DNA of 20,984 nucleotides. Origin: Spirosoma fluviale (GTDB lineage Bacteria > Bacteroidota > Bacteroidia > Cytophagales > Spirosomataceae). Positions 7,789-16,094 of this stretch are shown in pieces (position 1 is the stretch's first letter; each line of letters opens with the position of its first letter). A model generated the notes under the pieces. The model saw only the letters and a program-made list of their open reading frames with translations, did not search any database and was not told the DNA's origin. The position numbers were made by a program, and so were the translations under genes. The stretch is from NCBI GenBank assembly GCA_945860325.1, contig CAMARL010000010.1, positions 1 to 20,984 of the forward strand. Direction: 5' to 3'.

Positions 7789-9213
7789 TTAAAGTAGATA
7801 TGTTTCATTCTTAGTTGGTAAAATAACTTCATTGAAACCAAGTTTTTGAATCTCATGCCTAAATTCCAACATACTTTCTTCTTCCCCGTGGGTTAAAAAC
7901 ACTTTCTTTAATTTATCAATTTGTTGATTTTTCATGAAAGACAATAGTCCTAATTGGTCTGCATGACCCGAAAAAACATCAATTTTACGTATTCTCGCAT
8001 TTACTTTATACTCACGATCCTTCACTTTGATGGTCTCAGAACCAGCCAGTAGTTGGCGGCCCAAAGTTCCCTCTGCGGAATAACCTATCAACAAAATAGT
8101 CGCATAGGAATTACTAATATTATCTGCGATATGCTTTTCTACTCGTCCACCGGTAATCATTCCAGAAGAGGAAATAATAACACAAGGTTCGTGGTAATTT
8201 TGGATTGCATTAGATTCTTTTTCTGATTGAAGGTAAACTAAATTATCAAAGTCAAATAATTCATCATACTCTTTTTGGAAGGATCTTGCCTCAGGATTTA
8301 AATAAGAAAGGTATTTCGCATAAATTTTGGTACTACTTCTACCCATGGGACTATCTGTAAATACTCGTATGGCAGGGAAATTACGTTCTTCGATCAATCG
8401 ATTTAAGGTATATAATACAGCTTGCGTTCGCCCAACTGAAAAAGCGGGTATGACTAAACGACCAGGCTTATCGATACATGTTTCCCTAATAATTTCTTCC
8501 ATAGCATCCATGGGACTAACTTTATCTTCATGAATCCGATTTCCATACGTACTTTCGGAAACAAGATAGTCCACTGGTGGGAGAATTTGTGGATCAATGT
8601 GTAAGGGGTAGTTATTCCGACCGATATCACCACTAAACCCAATAGTTTTAATTTCTTCTCCTTCAGTAATTGAGAAGTAAAGATGAGCGGCACCCAATAA
8701 ATGTCCCGCTGGAAAGAAGGTTATTTCTAATCCAGGCTTAATCGTAAATTTTTTATTGAATTGTAAGGTGACAAAATTCTCAAGGGAATTTTCTACATCT
8801 TTTTGCAAATACATATCCCCTTTACGGAGGAGTCGGTCCATTTGCTTATGCTTCTTATTACTTTCCCCTTGTGCTGCTTTCAACCTTCGTAAATGTAAAT
8901 TAGCAGAATCAAAAAGCAGTAATTCCGTTAAATCTGCTGTCGGCGGCGTACAAAGAACTTGCCCTTCATACCCTTCACGAAAAAGCATGGGGATATTACC
9001 GGAGTGGTCTATGTGCGCATGCGTTAAAACAACAAGGTTAATTAACGATGCATCAAAAGGAAAAAAAGATTTATTAACTATGGGTGTTTCAAAATCAATT
9101 TCGCGTTCCATGTCAGTACCGCAGTCAATTAAAATTTTATATCCATCTTCAAGCTCAAGCAAGTACATAGAACCTGTCACTTGCTTAGCCGCACCCAAAA
9201 ATTGTAACTTCAT
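7789..9213 (-). CDS. Metallo-beta-lactamase fold RNA-processing exonuclease (beta-CASP family)
   Basis: A 474-residue member of the MBL/beta-CASP group, which in bacteria and eukaryotes includes CPSF73-like and YSH1-like RNA nucleases. The zinc site motif is clear as THAHIDHSG (His65, His67, Asp69, His70), with an ASLINLVVLTH strand before it. PAGHLLGAAH supplies another metal His, and FSGDIGR the bridging Asp. The beta-CASP cassette follows: VSESTYGNR, IPAFSVGRTQAVLY, TDSPMG, and CVIISSSGMITGGRV. The C-terminal RMMBL part contains INARIRKIDVFSGHADQ and LTHGEEESM. No KH domain and no signal peptide are seen, so it should be cytoplasmic. The likely role is RNA end processing or decay; family annotation alone does not exclude another nucleic-acid substrate. 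The start is the first ATG; a MKLQFLGAAKQVTGS beginning is typical of the family. Confidence 0.92.
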   Translation of the reverse strand: MKLQFLGAAKQVTGSMYLLELEDGYKILIDCGTDMEREIDFETPIVNKSFFPFDASLINLVVLTHAHIDHSGNIPMLFREGYEGQVLCTPPTADLTELLLFDSANLHLRRLKAAQGESNKKHKQMDRLLRKGDMYLQKDVENSLENFVTLQFNKKFTIKPGLEITFFPAGHLLGAAHLYFSITEGEEIKTIGFSGDIGRNNYPLHIDPQILPPVDYLVSESTYGNRIHEDKVSPMDAMEEIIRETCIDKPGRLVIPAFSVGRTQAVLYTLNRLIEERNFPAIRVFTDSPMGRSSTKIYAKYLSYLNPEARSFQKEYDELFDFDNLVYLQSEKESNAIQNYHEPCVIISSSGMITGGRVEKHIADNISNSYATILLIGYSAEGTLGRQLLAGSETIKVKDREYKVNARIRKIDVFSGHADQLGLLSFMKNQQIDKLKKVFLTHGEEESMLEFRHEIQKLGFNEVILPTKNETYLL

Positions 9214-9255
9214 AAATTGAAAGAAATAGGGGCCCTAAGACCCCCAATTGTGTTA

Positions 9256-9263
9256 CAAAAATA
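9256..9263 (-). promoter_or_regulatory. Candidate -7 element for the beta-CASP gene (TATTTTTG), with a GC hairpin in the leader
   Basis: The 72-bp gap between the DUF6807 gene and the beta-CASP gene holds TATTTTTG on the minus strand, matching TAnnTTTG, 42 bp before the start codon. The predicted leader would contain a small GC hairpin at 9229-9244 (four G-C pairs plus one G-U, 6-nt loop) followed by a U-rich stretch. That hairpin could instead weakly terminate transcripts arriving from the DUF6807 gene. Confidence 0.4.
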
Positions 9264-9285
9264 CACAAATTTCTCTAATAACGAA

Positions 9286-10332
9286 TTATTTAACCTCTTT
9301 GGCAAATTTGCTTTGCATAAGATCTAATTCAGATTTACTCATATTTTTATCTGCAATTAAAGTTCTGTAACGAAAAGTCACTGATTCGCCTTTTTTCAAA
9401 GTTAAATTGCGAACATCTTTTCCATTACTGAATACTTTCGCTCCAAGTGGATTGACTGCAAATAAACCATATCCACGAGCATGCCAATATGAAGGATAGC
9501 TGACATTGGCAGGATGATCAAAAATAGCCACATTGATTGGGTGATTATCCATCACTCCCGTTAAATTCATCCAAGTAGCGCGCGTGCTCCAAACTGCTTC
9601 ACCTTTTATTCCTTCACTCGAAATATAATCTCCAGTAACACCTGTGTTATCTAAAACAGGAACTTTCGTTTCAACTCCACTTGCATCTGTAAAGACATCT
9701 GGTTTGTTAGACGGTATTTCTAATTGGCGTGCCAATCGAATCGCAAACATCCCGTCTTTAACATCTTTAAATACAACCAAATCACTGATAGCCGTTAACG
9801 TAGTGATACGATCAACCGTTCTTGTATCTGCTGTTCCTGAAAACACATAGGTAGTTTTTTCGCTCAATACTTTTTGGCCTTTTCCGTCATCATCCACCCA
9901 AGTGGCTGTTGCCACCAACTCGCCACTATTTTTATTCGACTTTGATGATAATATGGCATCATGAAAGATAGTACCCATTTTGTGAGACTGCATGGATTTA
10001 ATGATTGCTGTAGAATTATTCCAATAATCATATCCATTCACATCTTCATAATTTAACCACATACCTACGTGGTGCGGATGATCTGTTCGCTCCCCTGCCC
10101 TAGGTGAAATAGGATAACCTCTTGTAATCGTAGTTCCCTTAGCAGACAAGATGGGAAACAAAACAGCCTTTTTAAGTACTGATTCCCCTGGATAGAAGTA
10201 TGAAGTGAAATATTTTCCGCCAATTAAAACATCAATTTTTTTCTCTACATCATTCTTTTTAAAAGAAACTGATTGATTTTGAGCAGTGGCTCCAATAGAC
10301 AATAAGGTAAGAAATAGAATTATTTTTTTCAT
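9286..10332 (-). CDS. Secreted DUF6807 family protein (PmoA-like, PF14100)
   Basis: A 348-residue protein with an N-terminal signal peptide (MKKIILFLTLLSIGATAQ, likely cleaved near residue 17), so periplasmic or exported. The mature part carries the family hallmark DHPHHVGMW (residues 84-92) followed by a DVNGYDYWN segment, and near the C-terminus the YWHARGYGLFAVNPLGA stretch. This pattern is that of the DUF6807 family, once named methane oxygenase PmoA. The old name misleads: nothing here suggests methane oxidation, and such proteins are common in Bacteroidota near carbohydrate-uptake loci. The conserved histidine cluster suggests a metal or sugar site, but the function is unknown. It lies after susD, separated by a strong hairpin terminator that ends just before its start codon, so its expression is probably partly uncoupled from susCD. 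Confidence 0.85.
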   Translation of the reverse strand: MKKIILFLTLLSIGATAQNQSVSFKKNDVEKKIDVLIGGKYFTSYFYPGESVLKKAVLFPILSAKGTTITRGYPISPRAGERTDHPHHVGMWLNYEDVNGYDYWNNSTAIIKSMQSHKMGTIFHDAILSSKSNKNSGELVATATWVDDDGKGQKVLSEKTTYVFSGTADTRTVDRITTLTAISDLVVFKDVKDGMFAIRLARQLEIPSNKPDVFTDASGVETKVPVLDNTGVTGDYISSEGIKGEAVWSTRATWMNLTGVMDNHPINVAIFDHPANVSYPSYWHARGYGLFAVNPLGAKVFSNGKDVRNLTLKKGESVTFRYRTLIADKNMSKSELDLMQSKFAKEVK

Positions 10333-10350
10333 AAGAATTTAGGTTTAATA

Positions 10351-10382
10351 AAAATTCCGAAGGTAAACACCTTCGGAATTTT
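10351..10382 (-). terminator. Rho-independent terminator after susD
   Basis: A perfect 14-bp inverted repeat (arms AAAATTCCGAAGGT at 10351-10364 and its complement at 10369-10382) with a 4-nt loop. Read on the minus strand, the second arm runs into a U-rich tail (TTTTTATT). It lies 25 bp after the susD stop and ends 18 bp before the DUF6807 start codon. It should terminate or attenuate the susCD transcript, or protect its 3' end. Confidence 0.88.
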
Positions 10383-10406
10383 ACAAAAATAACAAATTAA
10401 ATAGAA

Positions 10407-12083
10407 TTAATAACCCGGATTTTGAGGGAAACTAGCGGCATTGCCAGTAACTCTGTCAATCTGCAATTGAGGAATAGGTCTCAAAACGTGGTGAGACTTA
10501 ATAAAAGGAGCAGCTTGTGGATTAAACTTTTTAACTCGATCTAAAAGGTTACCCCATCTAGCCAAATCTAACCAACGAGATTGTTCACCCAATAATTCCC
10601 GCTCACGCTCATCCATCACAAAATCAATGGTAAGGTCACCTTCAGTAATTAACATATTGGCTTCTTTTCCTGGCCAAGCTGCACGCTTACGAATAACGTT
10701 ATAGGAAGCAGCAGCATCAGCTTTTAAATTAGAGAAATATTGTGCTTCAGCTAACATTAAATACGAATCTGCTAAACGAAAGGCGATAAAATCGCGACCA
10801 CCTTCGAATTGAGTACGATCAATACGTCCCCCATCAATATGCTTAGACAAAGCCAGATAAATTCGTTCATCATAACGCGAGGGAACTAAAACTTGATACT
10901 TTTTCTTAGCTCTTTCTTCCACAGACATTTCAAAACCTGGTAAATAAATAGCCGTATCACCCGTAGCAAACGTGACTGTTTTTTTAGTTAAATCAAAACT
11001 TGTATTATACGTTCCAGGCTTATTTGAAAAATACGTGTCTTTGAAAGACTTTTTATAACGGCTATCGTTTTCACGATTATTGAAAACCATGTCAATGGTA
11101 TAATTAGTTGGCTTATACCGTTTAAATGGACGACCATTTTCCGTATCACGTTGCATGCCTGGCAAAACATCATACTCCATTAAGAAGAATACGTGTGCAT
11201 TATTACCACCCGCATTTGTTAAAGGATCTCTAGTATACTGTATTGACCAAATAACCTCATTGTTCACCTCATTACCTTGCTTATGTATATCACCGAAATT
11301 AGGCAATAATGAAATTCCATAATTAGCAATTACACTTTTCAAATTGGCAATTGCCTTAGCATAATCATCTCCTGCTTTTGCAGTTGACGTAGCCTTAGTT
11401 AAATAAACCTTTCCTAATAAATGTTCTGCTGCCGGACGAGTTGCACGACCATAATCCGCTGATTTTGACTTTGCCTCAAGGTCAGGAATTGCTTCACTTA
11501 AATCTTTAATGATTTGAGCATATTGAGCCGCGACAGTTGATCTTTTAACATCTTTAGTGGGAGCAACTGTTTCAGTTAAACGTAAATCAACACCACCAAA
11601 TAATTGAGTTAAAATAAAATAATGGTGCGCACGAATAAATTTAGCCTCTGCAACACGTTGTTTTTTAATAGCATCAGATAAGCCCGTAACTTTTGCAGAC
11701 CTTTCTATAATGGCGTTGCATGTATTGATACCTAAATAAAAATCATTCCACAATTCAGAAATACTACCATTACGTGTATCAAAATCAGTCGTATAGGTAT
11801 TCATAAATTTCCAGCTACCATCCGCTCCGTTTGTGAAAGAATCGGTTCCAAAAATGGAAAGATTAAAACCACGCTCAGTACCATACCAAGAGCGATTCGT
11901 AGAATATGCTGCATTAACTGCATCATTTAATCCTTTAGCAGTATTTATATAATCATTTCCAATGTTTGAAACTACCTTTTCAGTCAACAAGTCACTACAT
12001 GATTGAGTGCCAATGATTAATATAAGAACAGCCCCTAAATTTGCGATGAAAGATAATATCTTTCTTTTAAATACATTTTTCAT
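10407..12083 (-). CDS. SusD/RagB-family outer-membrane lipoprotein (substrate-binding)
   Basis: This 558-residue protein is the surface lipoprotein partner of the SusC-like transporter. It closes the barrel from outside and binds the nutrient, often an oligosaccharide. The N-terminus is a lipoprotein signal with basic and hydrophobic parts ending in GTQSC; Cys29 is the likely lipidation site, followed by SDLL, which resembles Bacteroidota surface-export signals. The SusD_N part has the helical repeat region (AKFIRAHHYFILTQLFGGVDL), and the C-terminal RagB part shows FRLADSYLMLAEAQYF and, near residues 490-511, DERERELLGEQSRWLDLARW, the strongest family signature. The ending QNPGY is also usual. 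It starts 18 bp after susC, so the two form an operon. The substrate is not readable from sequence. Confidence 0.95.
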   Translation of the reverse strand: MKNVFKRKILSFIANLGAVLILIIGTQSCSDLLTEKVVSNIGNDYINTAKGLNDAVNAAYSTNRSWYGTERGFNLSIFGTDSFTNGADGSWKFMNTYTTDFDTRNGSISELWNDFYLGINTCNAIIERSAKVTGLSDAIKKQRVAEAKFIRAHHYFILTQLFGGVDLRLTETVAPTKDVKRSTVAAQYAQIIKDLSEAIPDLEAKSKSADYGRATRPAAEHLLGKVYLTKATSTAKAGDDYAKAIANLKSVIANYGISLLPNFGDIHKQGNEVNNEVIWSIQYTRDPLTNAGGNNAHVFFLMEYDVLPGMQRDTENGRPFKRYKPTNYTIDMVFNNRENDSRYKKSFKDTYFSNKPGTYNTSFDLTKKTVTFATGDTAIYLPGFEMSVEERAKKKYQVLVPSRYDERIYLALSKHIDGGRIDRTQFEGGRDFIAFRLADSYLMLAEAQYFSNLKADAAASYNVIRKRAAWPGKEANMLITEGDLTIDFVMDERERELLGEQSRWLDLARWGNLLDRVKKFNPQAAPFIKSHHVLRPIPQLQIDRVTGNAASFPQNPGY

Positions 12084-12101
12084 ATTTTTAAAAATATTTA
12101 A

Positions 12102-15100
12102 TTAAAATTTAAGATTTAAACCAAAAGTGGTAATCGATGTGGCAGGGGAAATATTCGTATTCACCTCACCACCACCAACTCCTTGCTCACCGTCAACAAA
12201 TGTTTCAGGATCAATACCTTTGTATTTCTGACGATATTCAGACAAAATTAATGGTTGCTGAATAGAAGCAAATACCCGAATGCTTTCCATTTTCAATTTC
12301 TTCGCCACTTTATCAGGAAGGTTATACCCAATATTGATGTTCCTTATTTTGAAAAAAGTTCCATCAAAATAGGTTAGTGATGATCCATTTTTAGGGAATT
12401 CTTGAGTTACAACCGGTTGAGGAAATTCATTTGTTGGATTATTAGGTGTCCAAAAATTCAAAGATAAATTATTGTAACGACCTGCTAATTGGTTTACGTT
12501 ATCATGAAAACGAGAACGGATCAACTGTCCTACCCGAGTAAAGATGAAGATTGATAAATCAAAACCTTTGTAGCTAAAACGATTAGTTAAACCTGCAGCA
12601 AAACTAGGTACAGCTGATCCCAAAATTTGACGATCATCGGCATTGATTTTGCCATCATTATTAAAATCCTGAACTTTAATTTGACCTACACGATCTCCAA
12701 AAGCTAAAGCCTGGTCACGCTCAGCAGTTTGCCAAATACCTATTTTCTTGTAATCAAAGAAAACAGATAAAGGTTGGCCTATAAATCGACCCGCTCCGAT
12801 ATCGTCCACTTTTCCATTAGCTAAAGAAACAATTTCTTCTTTGTTTTTTGTAAATATCAAATCAGAAGTCCATTGGAAATCACCACGATCCACATTAACC
12901 GTATTTAAGGTTAATTCAATACCTGAATTTTGAGTCTCGCCAATATTGGTTGTAAAACCACCAAAACCAATAGAAGTTGGCAATGGCTGAGGAGCTAATA
13001 AATCCGTCGTATTGGTTACATAATATTCTGCTGTTCCTGAGATACGACCTCTTAAAAAGCTAAAATCTAAACCAATATTTTTTGTTGTCGAAGTTTCCCA
13101 ACGCAAATCCGGGTTACCAATGGTATTGGGTCTGTAACCGTATGCAGCTGTATTATCCCAAGCATAAGCAGTTCTACCTAAAAGAGACTGCGTTTGATAT
13201 GGGTTAATGGCTTGGTTACCAATAGCGCCCCAACTAGCTCTTAATTTTAATTGATCGATCGCAGCTATATCCTTAATAAAAGGTTCTTCTGAAATATTCC
13301 AACCTAAAGCTACAGATGGGAAAATACCAAATTTAGTATTGGCCCCAAAACGAGAAGAGCCATCCATACGAACTGTGGCTGTCAATAAATACTTCTCCTT
13401 ATAGTCATAATTGACACGTCCCATATAAGACAATAGCGTCCATTCAGTCAAATTAGTATTTGCACCAGTAATAAGACTTGCATCCCCTAAACGATTATAT
13501 GATTGTGTCTCAGCTGGAATACCATTGACCGAAATATTGGTTGTTTCGAATTTATCTTGCTGAATAGACTGTAAACCTGTGACATTTAAATTATGTACAT
13601 CATTAAACTTCCTTGAATAGTTCAAGACATTTTCTAATGTATAATTAAAAGAGAAAGACTCATTAACCGATCCAACCGCATTACCACCACGGCCATTATT
13701 TGTAAATGCTCCTATAAATCTACCTGCACGTCCAATCGTAAAATCAGGACCAAAATTTAATTTATAAGTAAGCCCTTTCGCTAAATTAACTTCAGCATAT
13801 AAACTATTAAAGATTCGATAACGTCTGTTATCATCTATGTTAGCTCCTGGAACAATTTCGGAGAATGGATTCGTTCTCAATCCATCATTGGTAGGCAAGA
13901 AAACTAAATTACCATTGGCATCATAAGGTTCTCCTAATGGATTTTCTTGCATCGCCCCGCCTAAAATATTTAAGTTTTCACCATTTCTAAATGAATTAAC
14001 GACTAAAGTAGATAAACCTATTTTGACGTTTTTATTAATTCTATGGTCTAAATTTACTCTAAAGGTATAACGACTAAAATCCTGCATTTTAACTACCCCA
14101 ATATCATTAAAGAAGTTACCAGAAATATTAAATTGAGTATTTTCGGTTCCACCAGATACACCTACCTGATGACTTTGAATAGCTCCAGCACGTAACATGC
14201 CATTTACATAATCAGTCGATCTGCCCATAGCAATACTGGCTAACTCACGAGGTTCAAAAATCTTAGCATCGTCAGTCGCATTCGCTGCGCCTAAAGAATA
14301 CTGACCCACAGCCCTTCTTGATTCACGTTTATACTCAGCATATTCAGCGCCATTCATTACTCCGATGGTACCTAATTGTTGGTTTAATCCATAATAAGAA
14401 TCCACTGATACAATCGTTTTACCAGCTTTACCTCGTTTTGTTGAAATCAAAACAACTCCATTGGCTCCCCTAGAACCATAAATAGCGGTAGATGAAGCAT
14501 CTTTCAAAACCTCCATAGAGGTAATATCAGAAGGATTTATATCATCAATACCACCGGCTAAAGGTATACCATCGACTACATACAAAGGATCATTCGTCGC
14601 ATTAAATGAACGTCTACCTCTAATTCGAATTTGAGGGCCAGATCCAGGCTTCGATCCTGGTTGAACCACGTCAACCCCAGCCGCACGACCTTGTAAGGCT
14701 TGTCGAGCATTCGTAACAGGCAATTCACTGATTTCTTTTGAAGAAACCGAAGAAATAGCACCTGTCATTTGACTCTTTTTCTGAGTACCATAACCTACAA
14801 CGACCACTTCAGACAAACTAGTGTTGTCAGCAAGCAATTTAACATCAATCTGAGTCTTATTACCCACCGAAATATCTTGAGTAATGTAACCCACTGAACT
14901 AAATTGTAAAACCGCTGATGAAGCAGCAGAAATTTTAAAATTTCCATTAACATCAGTTGACGTTCCAATAGTTGAGCCTTTGACTAAAACAGAAACCCCA
15001 GGAACACCTGAGCCATCATCAGAAGCTGTTACGCGCCCTGTGACCGCACGATCCTGAGCAAACGCCTGTACCCCTAAAAACATGAAAATCATGCTTAAAA

Positions 15101-15128
15101 GTACTTTTGAAAGTAATTTTTTTCTCAT
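12102..15128 (-). CDS. SusC/RagA-family TonB-dependent outer-membrane transporter
   Basis: A 1008-residue TonB-dependent barrel for active nutrient import, paired with the SusD lipoprotein. I choose the ATG giving MRKKLLSKVLL because it starts a normal signal peptide, cleaved after AFA (about residue 24); the frame is open 24 codons further upstream but that part does not look like a secreted N-terminus. Next come a carboxypeptidase-D-like domain (about 27-103, VTGRVTASDDGSGVPGVSV), the SusC-type VVVVGYGTQKKSQMTGA box (108-124), the plug with RIRGRRSF and PLYVVDGIPL (181-190), then the beta-barrel, ending in a C-terminal Phe as outer-membrane barrels do. No STN domain precedes the carboxypeptidase-like domain, so it is not expected to signal through a FecR anti-sigma factor. 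An operator-like palindrome lies about 215 bp upstream. Confidence 0.96.
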   Translation of the reverse strand: MRKKLLSKVLLSMIFMFLGVQAFAQDRAVTGRVTASDDGSGVPGVSVLVKGSTIGTSTDVNGNFKISAASSAVLQFSSVGYITQDISVGNKTQIDVKLLADNTSLSEVVVVGYGTQKKSQMTGAISSVSSKEISELPVTNARQALQGRAAGVDVVQPGSKPGSGPQIRIRGRRSFNATNDPLYVVDGIPLAGGIDDINPSDITSMEVLKDASSTAIYGSRGANGVVLISTKRGKAGKTIVSVDSYYGLNQQLGTIGVMNGAEYAEYKRESRRAVGQYSLGAANATDDAKIFEPRELASIAMGRSTDYVNGMLRAGAIQSHQVGVSGGTENTQFNISGNFFNDIGVVKMQDFSRYTFRVNLDHRINKNVKIGLSTLVVNSFRNGENLNILGGAMQENPLGEPYDANGNLVFLPTNDGLRTNPFSEIVPGANIDDNRRYRIFNSLYAEVNLAKGLTYKLNFGPDFTIGRAGRFIGAFTNNGRGGNAVGSVNESFSFNYTLENVLNYSRKFNDVHNLNVTGLQSIQQDKFETTNISVNGIPAETQSYNRLGDASLITGANTNLTEWTLLSYMGRVNYDYKEKYLLTATVRMDGSSRFGANTKFGIFPSVALGWNISEEPFIKDIAAIDQLKLRASWGAIGNQAINPYQTQSLLGRTAYAWDNTAAYGYRPNTIGNPDLRWETSTTKNIGLDFSFLRGRISGTAEYYVTNTTDLLAPQPLPTSIGFGGFTTNIGETQNSGIELTLNTVNVDRGDFQWTSDLIFTKNKEEIVSLANGKVDDIGAGRFIGQPLSVFFDYKKIGIWQTAERDQALAFGDRVGQIKVQDFNNDGKINADDRQILGSAVPSFAAGLTNRFSYKGFDLSIFIFTRVGQLIRSRFHDNVNQLAGRYNNLSLNFWTPNNPTNEFPQPVVTQEFPKNGSSLTYFDGTFFKIRNINIGYNLPDKVAKKLKMESIRVFASIQQPLILSEYRQKYKGIDPETFVDGEQGVGGGEVNTNISPATSITTFGLNLKF

Positions 15129-15205
15129 AAAATGATTTTGTTTAGTGAATAATTTGCAAAGTTTGGTTAATCTTAATCCACAATGCTTTGCTTTCATCAC
15201 GGCTT

Positions 15206-15247
15206 AATAGGTTCTCTAATTTATTCAAATCGCTGGTAGAACCTATT
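15206..15247 (-). repeat. Inverted repeat in the susC leader region
   Basis: Perfect 10-bp arms (AATAGGTTCT at 15206-15215 and AGAACCTATT at 15238-15247) flank a 22-nt spacer, about 80-120 nt upstream of the susC start codon. If the leader is transcribed it could fold as a hairpin. It could also be a wide-spaced protein-binding site. No poly-U tract follows, so it is not a classical terminator. Confidence 0.55.
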
Positions 15248-15343
15248 CCTGGCGATATTGTTTTAATTGGATTAAATATAATTCTCTTTAGAAAATTTCG
15301 ATAAACCCCAAAATGACTTATTTTTCTAAAGGACATAATAACC

Positions 15344-15355
15344 GTAAACGTTTAA
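15344..15355. promoter_or_regulatory. LacI-type operator-like palindrome upstream of susC
   Basis: The sequence ACCGTAAACGTTTAA (15341-15355) holds a perfect 10-bp palindrome TAAACGTTTA at 15345-15354, with the central CG and A/T-rich arms typical of LacI/GalR-family operators. It lies between the sigma gene and susC, about 216 bp before the susC ATG. The same ACCGTAAACGTT core occurs twice upstream of the sigma gene. No LacI-family gene is in the window, so the regulator is unknown. Confidence 0.65.
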
Positions 15356-15415
15356 TATACCCTATAAAGCAGTGCAGAACCCTAATATACTCAAAGAATT
15401 ATAAAATTAATTCTA

Positions 15416-15997
15416 TTAAACAGAAAATGTTTTATTTATCAAGCCCTCTTTCATGACGCGAAGCGCTCCAAAAATTAAATTATATACAGACTGCGCATTA
15501 ATATTCATTTGTTCACTAATCTGGTCAGTATCCAAATTTTTATAAAACTTCAATTGAATAGCCTCTCGTTGGCGTTTACTTAATAAGTGTAAACTATTTG
15601 CTACTTTAATATTCATCTCTAGCTGAGCTTCATTTAATATTAAAACAGATTCTTGAGATGGCAAATCTTCCACAAAATCCCTTGTATAATTAACATGATG
15701 ATTAAATGATTTTAAGTTACCATCAATATGACGAATCAATTTCCGTTTAATCGATGCCATTAAATAAAATTTAACACTGGTCGTGGAACCAAGATTGGAA
15801 TGATTTTTCCATAACTCAACAAATAAATCATGAAGGCAATCTTTGATCAAATCTTTATCACTAGTAATTCCTACCGAATAAGAATAAAGTGGATTAATAA
15901 ACATTTGATATAATTTTGAAAATGCTTCGTGACTACCTCCCCGAAGCTCGTCCCATAATTCAATCTCGTTGATACTATTTTTCATCTTTATTCTCAA
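15416..15997 (-). CDS. ECF-type RNA polymerase sigma-70 factor (orphan)
   Basis: A 193-residue (189 if the second Met is used) extracytoplasmic-function-type sigma factor. Region 2 spans about residues 24-92, with AFSKLYQMFINPLYSYSVGI and the core-binding helix DCLHDLFVELWKNHSNLG. Region 4 spans about 137-185, with LLSKRQREAIQLKFYKNL and a helix-turn-helix around DQISEQMNINAQSVYN. Related Bacteroidota sigma factors are usually followed by a FecR-like anti-sigma gene and an STN-bearing SusC; neither is present, since the next gene is a SusC without STN. It is transcribed toward susC, 287 bp away. Tandem LacI-type palindromes lie about 100-125 bp upstream of its start, so it may be transcriptionally controlled. 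It may drive susCD, but that is inference. Both ATG candidates lack a clear ribosome-binding site. Confidence 0.9.
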   Translation of the reverse strand: MRIKMKNSINEIELWDELRGGSHEAFSKLYQMFINPLYSYSVGITSDKDLIKDCLHDLFVELWKNHSNLGSTTSVKFYLMASIKRKLIRHIDGNLKSFNHHVNYTRDFVEDLPSQESVLILNEAQLEMNIKVANSLHLLSKRQREAIQLKFYKNLDTDQISEQMNINAQSVYNLIFGALRVMKEGLINKTFSV

Positions 15998-16094
15998 ATT
16001 GTACTAATCAAATATTAAATATATTTGATATCATTTATGCTCTTTAATATACACCATAGTATTATTATAAATCAAAGAAATTCTATAATTTTTT

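Noticed and set aside
8756..9220. 154-codon plus-strand frame opposite the beta-CASP gene
   Set aside because: It is antisense to a well-supported gene with all catalytic motifs; the translation is Ser/Cys/Lys-rich and has no domain features.
15129..15200. Upstream extension of susC by 24 codons
   Set aside because: The extension would bury the signal peptide. The inner ATG at 15126-15128 starts a standard signal sequence.
15142..15336. 64-codon frame in the susC leader
   Set aside because: No recognised similarity, no ribosome-binding site, and it overlaps an inverted repeat. I kept it only as a possible leader peptide in the findings.
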